NCBI RefSeq assembly: GCF_000620505.1 | Contig: NZ_JIBC01000004.1 | Location: 716,533 to 780,532, forward strand | Source of the DNA: Sulfitobacter sp. 20_GPM-1509m | GTDB lineage: Bacteria > Pseudomonadota > Alphaproteobacteria > Rhodobacterales > Rhodobacteraceae | Length of the DNA: 64,000 nucleotides | Direction of reading: 5' to 3' | In this document: positions 51,828 to 64,000 of the stretch, piece after piece | Layout of the letters: each line of letters starts with the position of its first letter | How positions within the stretch are numbered: the first letter of the stretch is position 1 | The notes under the pieces: generated by a model | What the model saw: the letters and a program-made list of their open reading frames with translations, nothing else | Databases searched by the model: none | What the model was told of the DNA's origin: nothing | Program-made: the position numbers and the translations under genes

Positions 51828-53900
51828 ATGTCCAATCCCGTTTCGCCCCCCAGCCCTCAAGAGGGGCATGAGTTGTCATTCGGCTCAGGTCCCATAGGCC
51901 GCCTGCTGTTCTGGATCGCGGTCGTCTTCTCGGTCTTTCAGATTGTTACCGCCGCGCATCTTGTCGATTTGTCCAGCCAGGTCACCCGTGCGGTGCATGT
52001 CGGTTTTCTGACATTGCTGGCCTTTCCCCTAATCGCCTATGGCCGCAGTATGTCTGCCCCCTTGCGCGCTCTGGCCTGGGCCTTTGCCCTGGCCGGCGTT
52101 GCTGTCGCTTTGTATCAGTGGTGGGAATACCAGCCGCTCATCCTGCGCGCCGGGCGTCCCCTGACGCAGGATATCGTCGTCGGTGTCGTGGCACTGGTCG
52201 TCGTGTTTGCCGCGGCCTGGACGATGATGGGCTTTGCCCTGCCGCTGATCGCAGGCATGTTTCTCGCCTATTGCCTGTTCGGGGAATATCTTCCGGCGCC
52301 GCTGAACCACCGCGGCTACGATTTCTCGCAGGTCATCGACCACATGGCTTATGGAACCGAAGGCATCTATGGCATCCCGACCTATGTGTCTTCGACCTAT
52401 ATTTTCCTGTTTATCCTGTTCGGTTCCTTTCTTGAACGCGCCGGGATGATCCGGCTGTTCACCGATGTCGCGTTGGGTCTGTTCGGCCAGCGGCAGGGCG
52501 GGGCAGCCAAGGTCGCAGTGGTGTCGTCGGGACTGATGGGGACGATTTCGGGGTCGGGCGTTGCAAACGTGGTGACCACAGGTCAGTTCACCATCCCCCT
52601 GATGAAGAAGTTCGGTTATCGGCCCGCCTTTGCCGGGGGTGTCGAGGCCACTGCGTCGATGGGCGGGCAGATCATGCCGCCAGTGATGGGGGCTGTTGCC
52701 TTTATCATGGCTGAAACGTTGGACGTGGCCTATGTCGAGGTTGTAAAGGCCGCGCTGATCCCCGCGATGCTGTATTTTGCCTCGGCCTTCTGGATGGTGC
52801 ATCTTGAGGCCGGTCGCCACGGCTTGCGCGGCCTGACCAAGGAAGAGCTGCCTTCCGCCCGCAAGGCGATCCGGGAAAACTGGATGTTGCTCGTGCCGCT
52901 GGGTGTGCTGGTTTACCTGCTGTTCGGGGGCTACACACCGCTGTTTGCCGGGACCATCGGCCTGGGACTGACTGTTCTGTTAATCCTGGGCGGCTCAGCC
53001 GTGTTGAACCTTCCGGCAGGGGCGATGCGCGTGGTGTTCTGGATGTGTCTGGGGCTGGTCGCCGCAGGGTTCCTGCAGTTTGGCATCAACGTGTTGATCG
53101 CGGCGTTGGTGGCGCTTGTCCTGTGGTGTGCCCTGTCACGCGGCGGACGCGCTACGTTGATCCTGTGCCGGGACTCTCTGGCCGAAGGGGCCAAAACCGC
53201 GTTGCCGGTTGGTGTGGCCTGCGCTCTGGTGGGCATCATCATCGGTACGATGACCCTGACGGGGGCGGCCAACACATTTGGCCAGTTTATCGTGGCCGTT
53301 GGGCAAAGCAGCCTGCTGCTCAGCCTGATCCTGACAATGTTCACCTGTATCCTGCTGGGCATGGGGATCCCCACGATCCCCAACTACATCATCACCTCGT
53401 CGATTGCCGGACCGGCATTGCTTGAGCTTGGCGTGCCGTTGATCGTCAGCCACATGTTTGTCTTCTATTTTGGCATCCTTGCCGATCTGACGCCGCCTGT
53501 TGCCCTTGCATGTTTTGCAGCCGCACCGATTGCCAAGGAAAGTGGGCTGAAGATCAGCATCGAGGCGATCAAGGTCGCCGCGGCAGGTTTCGTCATTCCC
53601 TTCATGGCGGTCTACACGCCTGCCCTGATGTTGCAGGCGGGGGGCCCTCTGGCAGAGGCGATCGGCTATTGGCCTGCCGTTGCCTATATCGTGTTCAAGA
53701 CGATCCTGTGCATCGGCATGTGGGGAGCTGCGGTAATCGGATGGCTGGGCCAACCGCTGGGATGGCCACTGCGCATCCTGGGCGTCGTCGCGGCGGCAAC
53801 GCTGATCGCGGCCTTGCCTGCCACCGATGAGATCGGCTTTGCCCTGGCGGCGCTCTTTGTCGGCGGCGTCGTCCTCACACGGCGCAGGGTTGTTGCGTGA
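51828..53900 (+). CDS. TRAP-TAXI fused permease (4TM-12TM)
   Basis: 690 aa from ATG 51828. The N-terminal ~200 residues carry the small-subunit-like segments. The remainder is the large DctM-like part with GSGVANVVTTGQFTIPLMKKFGY, GVEATASMGGQIMPPVMGAVAFIMAE (quoted in parts: GVEATASMGG, PPVMGAVAF) and MGIPTIPNYI. It is the inner-membrane ion-coupled transport component for the TAXI protein. The GTG of the DUF1850 gene overlaps its stop (GTGA). Confidence 0.94.
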   Translation: MSNPVSPPSPQEGHELSFGSGPIGRLLFWIAVVFSVFQIVTAAHLVDLSSQVTRAVHVGFLTLLAFPLIAYGRSMSAPLRALAWAFALAGVAVALYQWWEYQPLILRAGRPLTQDIVVGVVALVVVFAAAWTMMGFALPLIAGMFLAYCLFGEYLPAPLNHRGYDFSQVIDHMAYGTEGIYGIPTYVSSTYIFLFILFGSFLERAGMIRLFTDVALGLFGQRQGGAAKVAVVSSGLMGTISGSGVANVVTTGQFTIPLMKKFGYRPAFAGGVEATASMGGQIMPPVMGAVAFIMAETLDVAYVEVVKAALIPAMLYFASAFWMVHLEAGRHGLRGLTKEELPSARKAIRENWMLLVPLGVLVYLLFGGYTPLFAGTIGLGLTVLLILGGSAVLNLPAGAMRVVFWMCLGLVAAGFLQFGINVLIAALVALVLWCALSRGGRATLILCRDSLAEGAKTALPVGVACALVGIIIGTMTLTGAANTFGQFIVAVGQSSLLLSLILTMFTCILLGMGIPTIPNYIITSSIAGPALLELGVPLIVSHMFVFYFGILADLTPPVALACFAAAPIAKESGLKISIEAIKVAAAGFVIPFMAVYTPALMLQAGGPLAEAIGYWPAVAYIVFKTILCIGMWGAAVIGWLGQPLGWPLRILGVVAAATLIAALPATDEIGFALAALFVGGVVLTRRRVVA

Positions 53901-54289
53901 CCGGCTGTCTGACCGTGGGGACCACAGTGCTGCACCTGGCGCTGGGGTCCTTCACACTGAGCTGGACCCATTCGGTCGAACACGTCGCCTGGCAAGAAGA
54001 CTGGCGGATCAACGGTCACATGCTGACCCTCGAAAGATCGCGCCTCAAGGGCTCGGGCGCGGGTATGGAGCCAGGACCTGATGCGGTTCTGAAAGATGGC
54101 TGGTGGGTTTCTGCCGGCCATCTTGAGGTGCCAGCACTGATGCTGGCGGCCTCGGGAGCAACGGGCGCAGGCTGGACGTTATGCGCGGACGGACAATGCC
54201 GGGTCATCGGCGCCGACCGCGCCGCGCCAATCAAGGTCGCGCCTTGTAAAAGGGAGGCTGTAAAACGGACCGAACCCATGCCAGACTAA
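53897..54289 (+). CDS. DUF1850 protein associated with TRAP-TAXI systems
   Basis: 130 aa, GTG start. Family marks are FTLSWTHSVEHVAWQEDW near the start and RLKGSGAGMEPGPDAVL in the middle, ending with a short Cys pair (CADGQC). The first ~20 residues may act as a weak membrane or export segment. DUF1850 genes often follow TAXI permease genes; their function is not known. Here it is coupled to the permease and 5 bp before the sensor kinase gene. Confidence 0.85.
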   Translation: MTGCLTVGTTVLHLALGSFTLSWTHSVEHVAWQEDWRINGHMLTLERSRLKGSGAGMEPGPDAVLKDGWWVSAGHLEVPALMLAASGATGAGWTLCADGQCRVIGADRAAPIKVAPCKREAVKRTEPMPD

Positions 54290-54294
54290 GAGCC

Positions 54295-56088
54295 ATGATC
54301 CGCACCAGCCATATACGCACCTTCTCGCTCATGCTGTGCCTTGCACTGCTGGTCGCGGGCTTTGGCGGCCTCATGGCATATCGGATGGAGATTTTACGCC
54401 TGGCCGAAACGCTGGATCAGTCGCTGACTCTGACGCGTCGATCCATCGAGACCGAGATCGACCGGTTCCGCTATCTCCCCGAGGTGGCGGAAGAGGACGT
54501 TCGGATCAGTCGGGCGGTCACGGCACCGCAGAATGCCAAGGCCGTTGCCGACGCGAACCGTTATCTTGAGACCATTGCCGCCGTGTCCGGCGCCGATCAG
54601 CTGTACCTGCTGGACCAGTCGGGCATCGCTATCGCCGCCAGCAACTGGAACACGCCGGATACTTTCGTCGGAATAGACTACAGCTTCCGACCCTATTTCC
54701 GCGATGCCATCGAGACGGGCACCGGTCGGTTCTACGGGATCGGGGTGACAACCGGACGACCGGGATATTTCCTGTCGTCGCGCGTGGAACTGGGGGGCGG
54801 CGATATCGCCGTTCTGGTGGTCAAAATTGACCTCACACCTTTACAGGCAACATGGCGGTTGGCCGCGGTCGATACGGCTATTGCCGATGCAGACGGCATC
54901 ATTTTTCTGTCAGGTCAGCCCGAATGGCTATATCGGCCTCTGTTTGCCTTGGATGCGCGAACCCGCGCACAGATCGCGGTGACCCGAAGTTACGAAGGGG
55001 TCGATTTCGATTCATCCAAGGCCCTTCTGGCCGCTCCTCCCTCGTCATTGACCGATGTACAGCCTGTGGATCTTGCCGGACGGTCGCTGTTGCTGCGTCG
55101 TTTGCCGATGGAACAAGACGACTGGCAGGTGATCCAGGCCAACCCGGTTGCCGACGCACGGCTGACGGCACTCGCAACGGCAGCGATCCTCGGGCTGACC
55201 ACACTGGCCGCGGCATTGCTGGTGCAGACGCTGCTACAGCGCCGACGGATGATCCGCATGCGATTGCAGCAAAGCCGGTTGCTGGAGCAACAGGTCGAAC
55301 GGCGGACACGCGAGCTGGCTGCCGAGATCGAAACCCGCATTGCTGCGGAATCCGAGCTGACCCGTGCCCAGGACGCGCTAATCCACTCCGAAAAGATGGC
55401 CGCGCTCGGCCGCATGTCCGCCGCCATTGTCCACGAAATCAGCCAGCCACTTGCCGCGATGGAGGCGACCTTGGCCGCTGCTGCCATTGGCGGGACGCGG
55501 GACCACCGCGGAACCGCAAAACGGATAGAAACCACACGCGGACATATCCGGCGGATGCTGCGGACGATCAAGCACCTCAAAAGCTTCAGCCGTAAGGATA
55601 CCGGCACCCTGACCCCGGTGGACATGGACCGGGTGATCGAAAACGCCATCGAGCTTGTTCGCCACCGTGCAGATGACATCGGTGCGCAACTGACCTGTGA
55701 CTGCCCCGGTGACGCACCACCGGTGATGGGCGGAATGGTGCGATTGGAGCAGGTGCTGGTCAATCTGCTGCTGAATGCACTGGACGCGGTGTTGGCCAGC
55801 GCAGCGGGTCAGGTTGTGGTCACGCGCGAGGTCACGCCAGAGGCCGTGATTGTGACGGTAAAGGATAATGGAGTCGGACTCGACGCCGAGGCAATCGCCA
55901 AAATCGGGGAACCGTTCTTCAGTCACAAACAGGACGGCGAGGGGCTGGGGCTGGGCGTGGCGATCAGCCAGTCCATCGTCCAGGATTTTCACGGAACACT
56001 GCATTACGACGCCTCTCTGGGTCAGGGCACCTGTGCGACTGTGACACTGCCCCGCGCCGAACAGCGCAACCGAAAGTCTGCGGCATGA
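54295..56088 (+). CDS. Sensor histidine kinase, DctB-like
   Basis: 597 aa. It has an N-terminal membrane segment (about 9-28), a periplasmic double-Cache-like domain (about 30-290; DQSGIAIAASNW, FRPYFRDAIETGTGRFYGIG), a second membrane segment (about 292-312), a coiled coil, then the kinase core. The phospho-acceptor is H380 in AAIVHEISQPL. The ATP domain has an N box (NLLLNALDAV), DNGVGLD and GEGLGLGVA. It senses a periplasmic ligand, probably the acid transported by the adjacent TAXI system, and signals to the coupled regulator (ATGA overlap). Confidence 0.92.
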   Translation: MIRTSHIRTFSLMLCLALLVAGFGGLMAYRMEILRLAETLDQSLTLTRRSIETEIDRFRYLPEVAEEDVRISRAVTAPQNAKAVADANRYLETIAAVSGADQLYLLDQSGIAIAASNWNTPDTFVGIDYSFRPYFRDAIETGTGRFYGIGVTTGRPGYFLSSRVELGGGDIAVLVVKIDLTPLQATWRLAAVDTAIADADGIIFLSGQPEWLYRPLFALDARTRAQIAVTRSYEGVDFDSSKALLAAPPSSLTDVQPVDLAGRSLLLRRLPMEQDDWQVIQANPVADARLTALATAAILGLTTLAAALLVQTLLQRRRMIRMRLQQSRLLEQQVERRTRELAAEIETRIAAESELTRAQDALIHSEKMAALGRMSAAIVHEISQPLAAMEATLAAAAIGGTRDHRGTAKRIETTRGHIRRMLRTIKHLKSFSRKDTGTLTPVDMDRVIENAIELVRHRADDIGAQLTCDCPGDAPPVMGGMVRLEQVLVNLLLNALDAVLASAAGQVVVTREVTPEAVIVTVKDNGVGLDAEAIAKIGEPFFSHKQDGEGLGLGVAISQSIVQDFHGTLHYDASLGQGTCATVTLPRAEQRNRKSAA

Positions 56089-57380
56089 GCCCGGCCAATA
56101 TCTGGGTGGTCGATGATGACGACGATCACCGCGAGGGATTGTGTGATCTGATTGCGGCGGCGGGGCATCGCCCGATCCCGTTGTCAGGAGGTCTTGCCGC
56201 ACGCGACGCTTTGGCTGGTCCGCTGCCTGACCTTATCTTGTCGGACCTGCGTATGCCCGGTCTTGACGGGATCGGTGTGCTGGAAGCTGTGCGGTCCGTT
56301 GCTGCCGATCTTCCGCTGATCCTGTTGACCGGGCACGGCGATGTCACGCAAGCGGTGCGTGCGATGCAACGCGGCGCGCAGGATTTTCTGGAAAAACCCT
56401 ATGACGCCGACCATCTCTTGACGGTTGTGGAGCGCAGCCTGGCCGCCGGGCGTCTTCACGCGGAAGTCCGGATGCTGCGCGAGCGTCTGAAAGTCGAGGG
56501 GGCTGATCTGGTTGGGGACACCACCGCAATCGCCGCCGTCCGCGCGCGTTTGACCGAGATTGCGAGCCTGCCTGTCGATGTCATCCTGCAAGGCGAAACC
56601 GGAACCGGCAAGGAACTGGCGGCGCGCAGTCTGCACACTCAGTCCGGCCGCAGCGGGCCTTTTGTCACGATCAATTGCGCCGCTCTTCCCAACAGCGGCA
56701 TCGACGTGGATCTGTTCGGTCGCATTGATGGGTCCGGCACCCTGCAGCCGGGACGCGTTGGCCTGGCAGAGGGCGGAACGCTGTTTCTTGACCAGATCGA
56801 TGTGATGCCGCTTGAATTGCAGCCGCTGTTGTTGCGCCTGCTTCAATCGCGCCAGATCGAACCGGTTGGAGGACGGGAGCCCATCGAAGTTGATTTGCGG
56901 GTGGTTGCGTCGGCCAGCAAAGACCTGAGAGAATTGATTGCCCAAGGGGCCTTTCGACAAGACCTGTATTACCGACTGGCAGGTGTCGAAATTGATATGC
57001 CCCCCTTGCGTCAGATTACGCCAGATATCCCGATTTTGTTCGTGCACTTCCTCACCCAAGCCGCCGCGCGCCATGGTGTGCCCGTGCCCGAGATAGCCTT
57101 TGCCGAGCGAAAGGCACTGCAAAGCCATGACTGGCCCGGTAACGCGCACCAATTGCGACAAGCAGCGCATCGAAGAATACTAGGGCTGGATGGGGTCACG
57201 GACACCCGTGATCTGGCCGTGACCGGCACGTTGAAAGATCGGGTAGCGCGTTTCGAAGCGTTGGAAATTATGCGTGTCCTTGACCAATGCCGTGGAAACA
57301 CCGCCCGCGCGGCGGCTCAGTTAGGGATCCCACGCCGGACCCTGAATGCAAAAATGAACCGTCAGGGAATTAAACCCTAA
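56085..57380 (+). CDS. NtrC/DctD-like response regulator lacking GAFTGA
   Basis: 431 aa. The receiver domain (1-120) has the acidic pocket VVDDDDD, phospho-acceptor D54 and K in LEKPY. The AAA+ domain (about 135-365) has Walker A GETGTGKE and an arginine-finger region, but two key motifs are altered. Where sigma-54 activators have GAFTGA the sequence reads GSGTLQPGR (about 215-223). Walker B reads FLDQID (D236, Q237) rather than FLDEI. The Fis-type HTH is at the C-terminus (RAAAQLGIPRRTLNAKM). It may regulate sigma-70 promoters, as Rhodobacter NtrC does. The target is probably the TAXI operon. Confidence 0.9.
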   Translation: MSPANIWVVDDDDDHREGLCDLIAAAGHRPIPLSGGLAARDALAGPLPDLILSDLRMPGLDGIGVLEAVRSVAADLPLILLTGHGDVTQAVRAMQRGAQDFLEKPYDADHLLTVVERSLAAGRLHAEVRMLRERLKVEGADLVGDTTAIAAVRARLTEIASLPVDVILQGETGTGKELAARSLHTQSGRSGPFVTINCAALPNSGIDVDLFGRIDGSGTLQPGRVGLAEGGTLFLDQIDVMPLELQPLLLRLLQSRQIEPVGGREPIEVDLRVVASASKDLRELIAQGAFRQDLYYRLAGVEIDMPPLRQITPDIPILFVHFLTQAAARHGVPVPEIAFAERKALQSHDWPGNAHQLRQAAHRRILGLDGVTDTRDLAVTGTLKDRVARFEALEIMRVLDQCRGNTARAAAQLGIPRRTLNAKMNRQGIKP

Positions 57381-57773
57381 ATTGTATATTTCCGGACAAA
57401 ATGAACCGGACAGCGATATGATTTACTCCGAGATCAGAGCCATCCGACCATTCCCCCAATGCGCTGCACAACGGGGCGCAACGGGATGAGATACACAGCA
57501 CTTTTGGACTCCCTTCGTGGGCTGTGCGTCAGCGGTATTCGATGCGACGGACCACTTGCTTCTCTGATCTAAGGCGCGGAGAAGCTGCTGAAAATCCCAA
57601 TACACTTTGTAAGTTTGTGAGGCTTGTACACACCAGGCAAGACGCCAACCCGAGCCGAATCCTGAAATTTCAACTTGCCTGCTTGCGAGGCGGATGCGGG
57701 CGGCAATCGCAGGATGTCGCCGCTGGACCTACATATCGCTCTGGCCGCGCTCTTGCGTCTTGGCTCGGGGGTC
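57381..57773. other. Spacer between regulator gene and rRNA operon end, no gene seen
   Basis: About 390 bp. The start is AT-rich and has two CGGACA direct repeats (57393-57398, 57411-57416) of no clear meaning. Short open frames here show no family features. No terminator for the two-component genes is obvious. Confidence 0.5.
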
Positions 57774-57811
57774 AAAACACAAAAAGGCCTGAGCGATGGA
57801 ACTCAAGCCTT
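57774..57811 (-). terminator. Rho-independent terminator of the rRNA operon
   Basis: On the minus strand AAGGCTTGAG pairs with CTCAGGCCTT (one T-G wobble) around an 8-nt loop, followed directly by TTTTTGTGTTTT. It lies 24 bp past the end of tRNA-fMet, as expected for the operon end. Confidence 0.85.
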
Positions 57812-57834
57812 TGAATATAATGAAGAATTAGCGT

Positions 57835-57911
<77 letters not shown>

Positions 57912-57965
57912 CCAGATGGTGTTAGGAGATCGTTTAGAGAGATACGATTTGTAGAGGTTTTACTA

Positions 57966-58083
57966 GGTTTGGCAATGACCTACTCTCCCACGTCTTAAGA
58001 CGCAGTACCATCGGCGCTACAGCACTTAACTGCCAGGTTCGGGATGGGGCTGGGTGTTTTGCTTGCGCTATGATCACCAAACC
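57966..58083 (-). rRNA. rrf: 5S ribosomal RNA
   Basis: About 118 nt. The ends GGTTTGGTGATCA and TCATTGCCAAACC pair, and the internal CCCATCCCGAACCTGGCAGTT-type loop (here split: CCCATCCCGAAC, GGCAGTTAAG) and GATGGTACT are the conserved 5S segments. Confidence 0.95.
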
Positions 58084-58286
58084 AAGAAAAACCTCTACGT
58101 TGTGATTTTACCGAAGGTAAAACACAACTGGTCGGAGGCAGCGTATCCAAAGGATACGCGTTCCGACACCGTCGCGTTCAATCACAACATCTGTCCAAGT
58201 CAAAGTACATCTATACTGATGTGTATGCTTTTGATTGTCGTTCGAAGTTTCATTCACAGTGTTATGTGTGAAGTCTTTCTTCTACT

Positions 58287-61126
<2,840 letters not shown>

Positions 61127-61687
61127 CAGAAAAAGAAAGACTTGAAGGCCGTCCTATCGCCTTGCGGCTACTTGAGGACCTTTGCGTCAATCGCGACCGG
61201 GCAGCTGGTAACTAAACCCGATCTTCTCCTGGGATCAAAAGTATACTTTTTCCCGCCAGCATGTTTGTAGCATGCTGACAATGAACGGCTCTGGAACGTC
61301 CACCATCCGTGCAGGAGGTGAACAGAACCGTTCTGGTTAGTGTACTTGACTTGGACAACATCGTTCGTTTCGGATGGCAGACGTCTGGGGGACCGAGGAA
61401 ACAGTCCATGCAAACGCTCGCTTGAACCCGAAGGTGCAAGCACCAACCCGAGATCATCCACTTACTTATGGCGATCAAACGGTGTTGTTGTTACTTCAAG
61501 ATTGCTCTCAAAGTAACTTGTATCTCTCTATACGATGTCAATCGGATGCAATTCCTGTTGGAATTGGCATCCTCGTCTGCAGAACAGACGTTCAAACATT
61601 CAGCGAATGCTTGAAGATGTGTTCTACAAGATGGTGTTTTCTCATGCCTTCCAATGAAAGGCATTGTCAAAACCAACACCGAGGTGT
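61127..61687 (-). other. Internal transcribed spacer between tRNA-Ile and 23S
   Basis: A 561-bp spacer of mixed composition within the rRNA transcript. I see no tRNA, gene or strong repeat in it beyond the expected processing-stem sequences around the 23S ends. Confidence 0.7.
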
Positions 61688-61764
<77 letters not shown>

Positions 61765-61809
61765 ATCTTGTACGGGCCTAAGCTTTTACCTTCTGCACTG
61801 CAAAAGGCT

Positions 61810-61885
61810 TGGTGGAGCCTAGGAGGATCGAACTCCTGACCTCCTGAATGCAAATCAGGCGCTCTCCCAGCTGAGCTAAGGCCCC
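61810..61885 (-). tRNA. tRNA-Ala (TGC)
   Basis: A 76-nt cloverleaf starting GGGGCCTTAGC, with anticodon loop TTTGCAT (TGC) between CCTGA/TCAGG stems and encoded CCA. It lies first in the spacer, 171 bp after 16S, so the order is Ala then Ile. Confidence 0.97.
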
Positions 61886-62048
61886 ATGCTTTGGAACCCT
61901 ACGCAGCTGCGCGGGACCTACGTTTCTGAAGAGATATGAGGACGGCTCGGTCCGAAAGGTCATCTTGCGATGCCTTCAATGTGGACAGCTTTGTTTGCTG
62001 TCCTGCTAAGTGTTTCACGATCAAGAGCAAGCTCGAGATACTAGAAAC

Positions 62049-63519
<1,471 letters not shown>

Positions 63520-63932
63520 AAAGCAATTGCTTGCTTATCCTTGACGTCGAACCTCTGCACATCGACCTGCATCACTTACTGAATGATACAGGCGTCTTTT
63601 CTGTTTGTTGTGCTTGCAGTTACCAAAGTAACCAGAAGCCGTACAAACAGTGAAGCTGACACTCTATAATCGGTAGCGAGATAAATCCCATTCCCTAAGA
63701 GCGCGATATACAGACGTTGATCCATCGAATGAACCAAACCGCCCACATATCTCTTCAGATATTATCAATTTCAAAGAGCGTAGAGACAAAAACAAACCGT
63801 GATGCGCCCTAACTTCTTGGCGCGCCCCGCCTGCTCTATCTCTGTTTTTACTTCCGCCTCGTTGCCACCGCGTCTCCGCTCCGGCCCGTCTGGCGCCCCG
63901 TTGGTGCATCACTGCGCCGCCGGTGAAGGGGG
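63520..63932 (-). other. rRNA operon leader
   Basis: About 410 bp of untranslated leader between the promoter and 16S. It contains a boxA-like element (63771-63780). A minus-strand open frame at 63664-63960 runs through the promoter and is not considered a gene. Confidence 0.65.
63771..63780 (-). promoter_or_regulatory. boxA-like antitermination element
   Basis: CGCTCTTTGA on the minus strand matches the core of boxA (TGYTCTTTR) in seven of nine positions or better. It stands in the expected place in the rRNA leader. Confidence 0.5.
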
Positions 63933-63960
63933 TTCTAAGTCTAACGCCCAAAACCCGCAA
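63933..63960 (-). promoter_or_regulatory. rRNA operon promoter
   Basis: On the minus strand TTGCGG (63960-63955) and TTAGAA (63938-63933) are separated by 16 bp, with an A-rich stretch just upstream of -35. It is the best sigma-70-like pair in the 480 bp ahead of 16S. Confidence 0.55.
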
Positions 63961-64000
63961 CCCCTTTTTTCAGCAATATGACAGTTTTCTGAAAAAAACC

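Noticed and set aside
57393..57416. Two CGGACA half-sites downstream of the response regulator gene
   Set aside because: They are direct, not inverted, and lie at a gene end with no promoter context.
63664..63960. Minus-strand open frame of 98 codons upstream of 16S
   Set aside because: It runs across the probable rRNA promoter and boxA-like element and has no homologue I recognise.

Overview
The window looks like chromosomal DNA of a marine Rhodobacteraceae (Roseobacter-group) alphaproteobacterium. The evidence is high GC with dense, translationally coupled operons, many TRAP-type transporters, a putidaredoxin-type P450 redox chain, rhizobial-style exopolysaccharide (EPS) genes, and an rRNA operon whose 5S is followed by tRNA-fMet. 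Genus and species cannot be fixed from the sequence alone.

Region 1 (1-22.5 kb) mixes nonribosomal-peptide and EPS genes. The end of a hybrid synthetase (aminotransferase-C-A-T, A domain code close to glycine) converges on a coupled minus-strand operon: an A-less C-T-TE protein, a glycan-modifying protein and a secreted glycosidase. Across a divergent promoter region lie EPS export (ExoF-like), a Wzc/ExoP-type kinase and a GT4 glycosyltransferase. After them come a periplasmic CocE-type hydrolase, an Sfp-type phosphopantetheinyl transferase, a TIGR04325-type methyltransferase, a Wzy-like polymerase, ExoY and two more glycosyltransferases. The layout suggests an envelope glycan made or decorated together with a peptide or acyl product.

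Region 2 (22.5-36.4 kb) looks like a catabolic island for an aromatic acid. It has an extradiol-type VOC dioxygenase, a quinone oxidoreductase, a GST, a BKACE enzyme, ferredoxin reductase, 2Fe-2S ferredoxin, a FAH-family hydrolase, an IclR regulator, a DctPQM TRAP transporter, an MhpA-like flavin hydroxylase and a CYP199-like P450. Five intergenic copies of one 17-bp inverted repeat, TGTyCr-N5-yGrACA, tie these units into a likely single IclR regulon.

Region 3 (36.4-39.8 kb) holds a second A-less C-T-TE protein, EntF-like in its C and TE domains, and a frame-broken gene remnant. Region 4 (39.8-50.5 kb) is a GntR-controlled acyl-CoA island: GST, enoyl-CoA hydratase and quinone oxidoreductase on one side, and on the other an Fbp-type ABC importer, a class III CoA-transferase, a second enoyl-CoA hydratase and a malonyl-CoA synthetase.

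Region 5 (50.8-57.4 kb) is a TRAP-TAXI importer with a DUF1850 protein and a DctB/DctD-like two-component system whose regulator has lost GAFTGA. Region 6 (57.4-64 kb) is a complete minus-strand rRNA operon: promoter, boxA, 16S, tRNA-Ala, tRNA-Ile, 23S, 5S, tRNA-fMet, terminator. The Ala-Ile order is the reverse of the common one.
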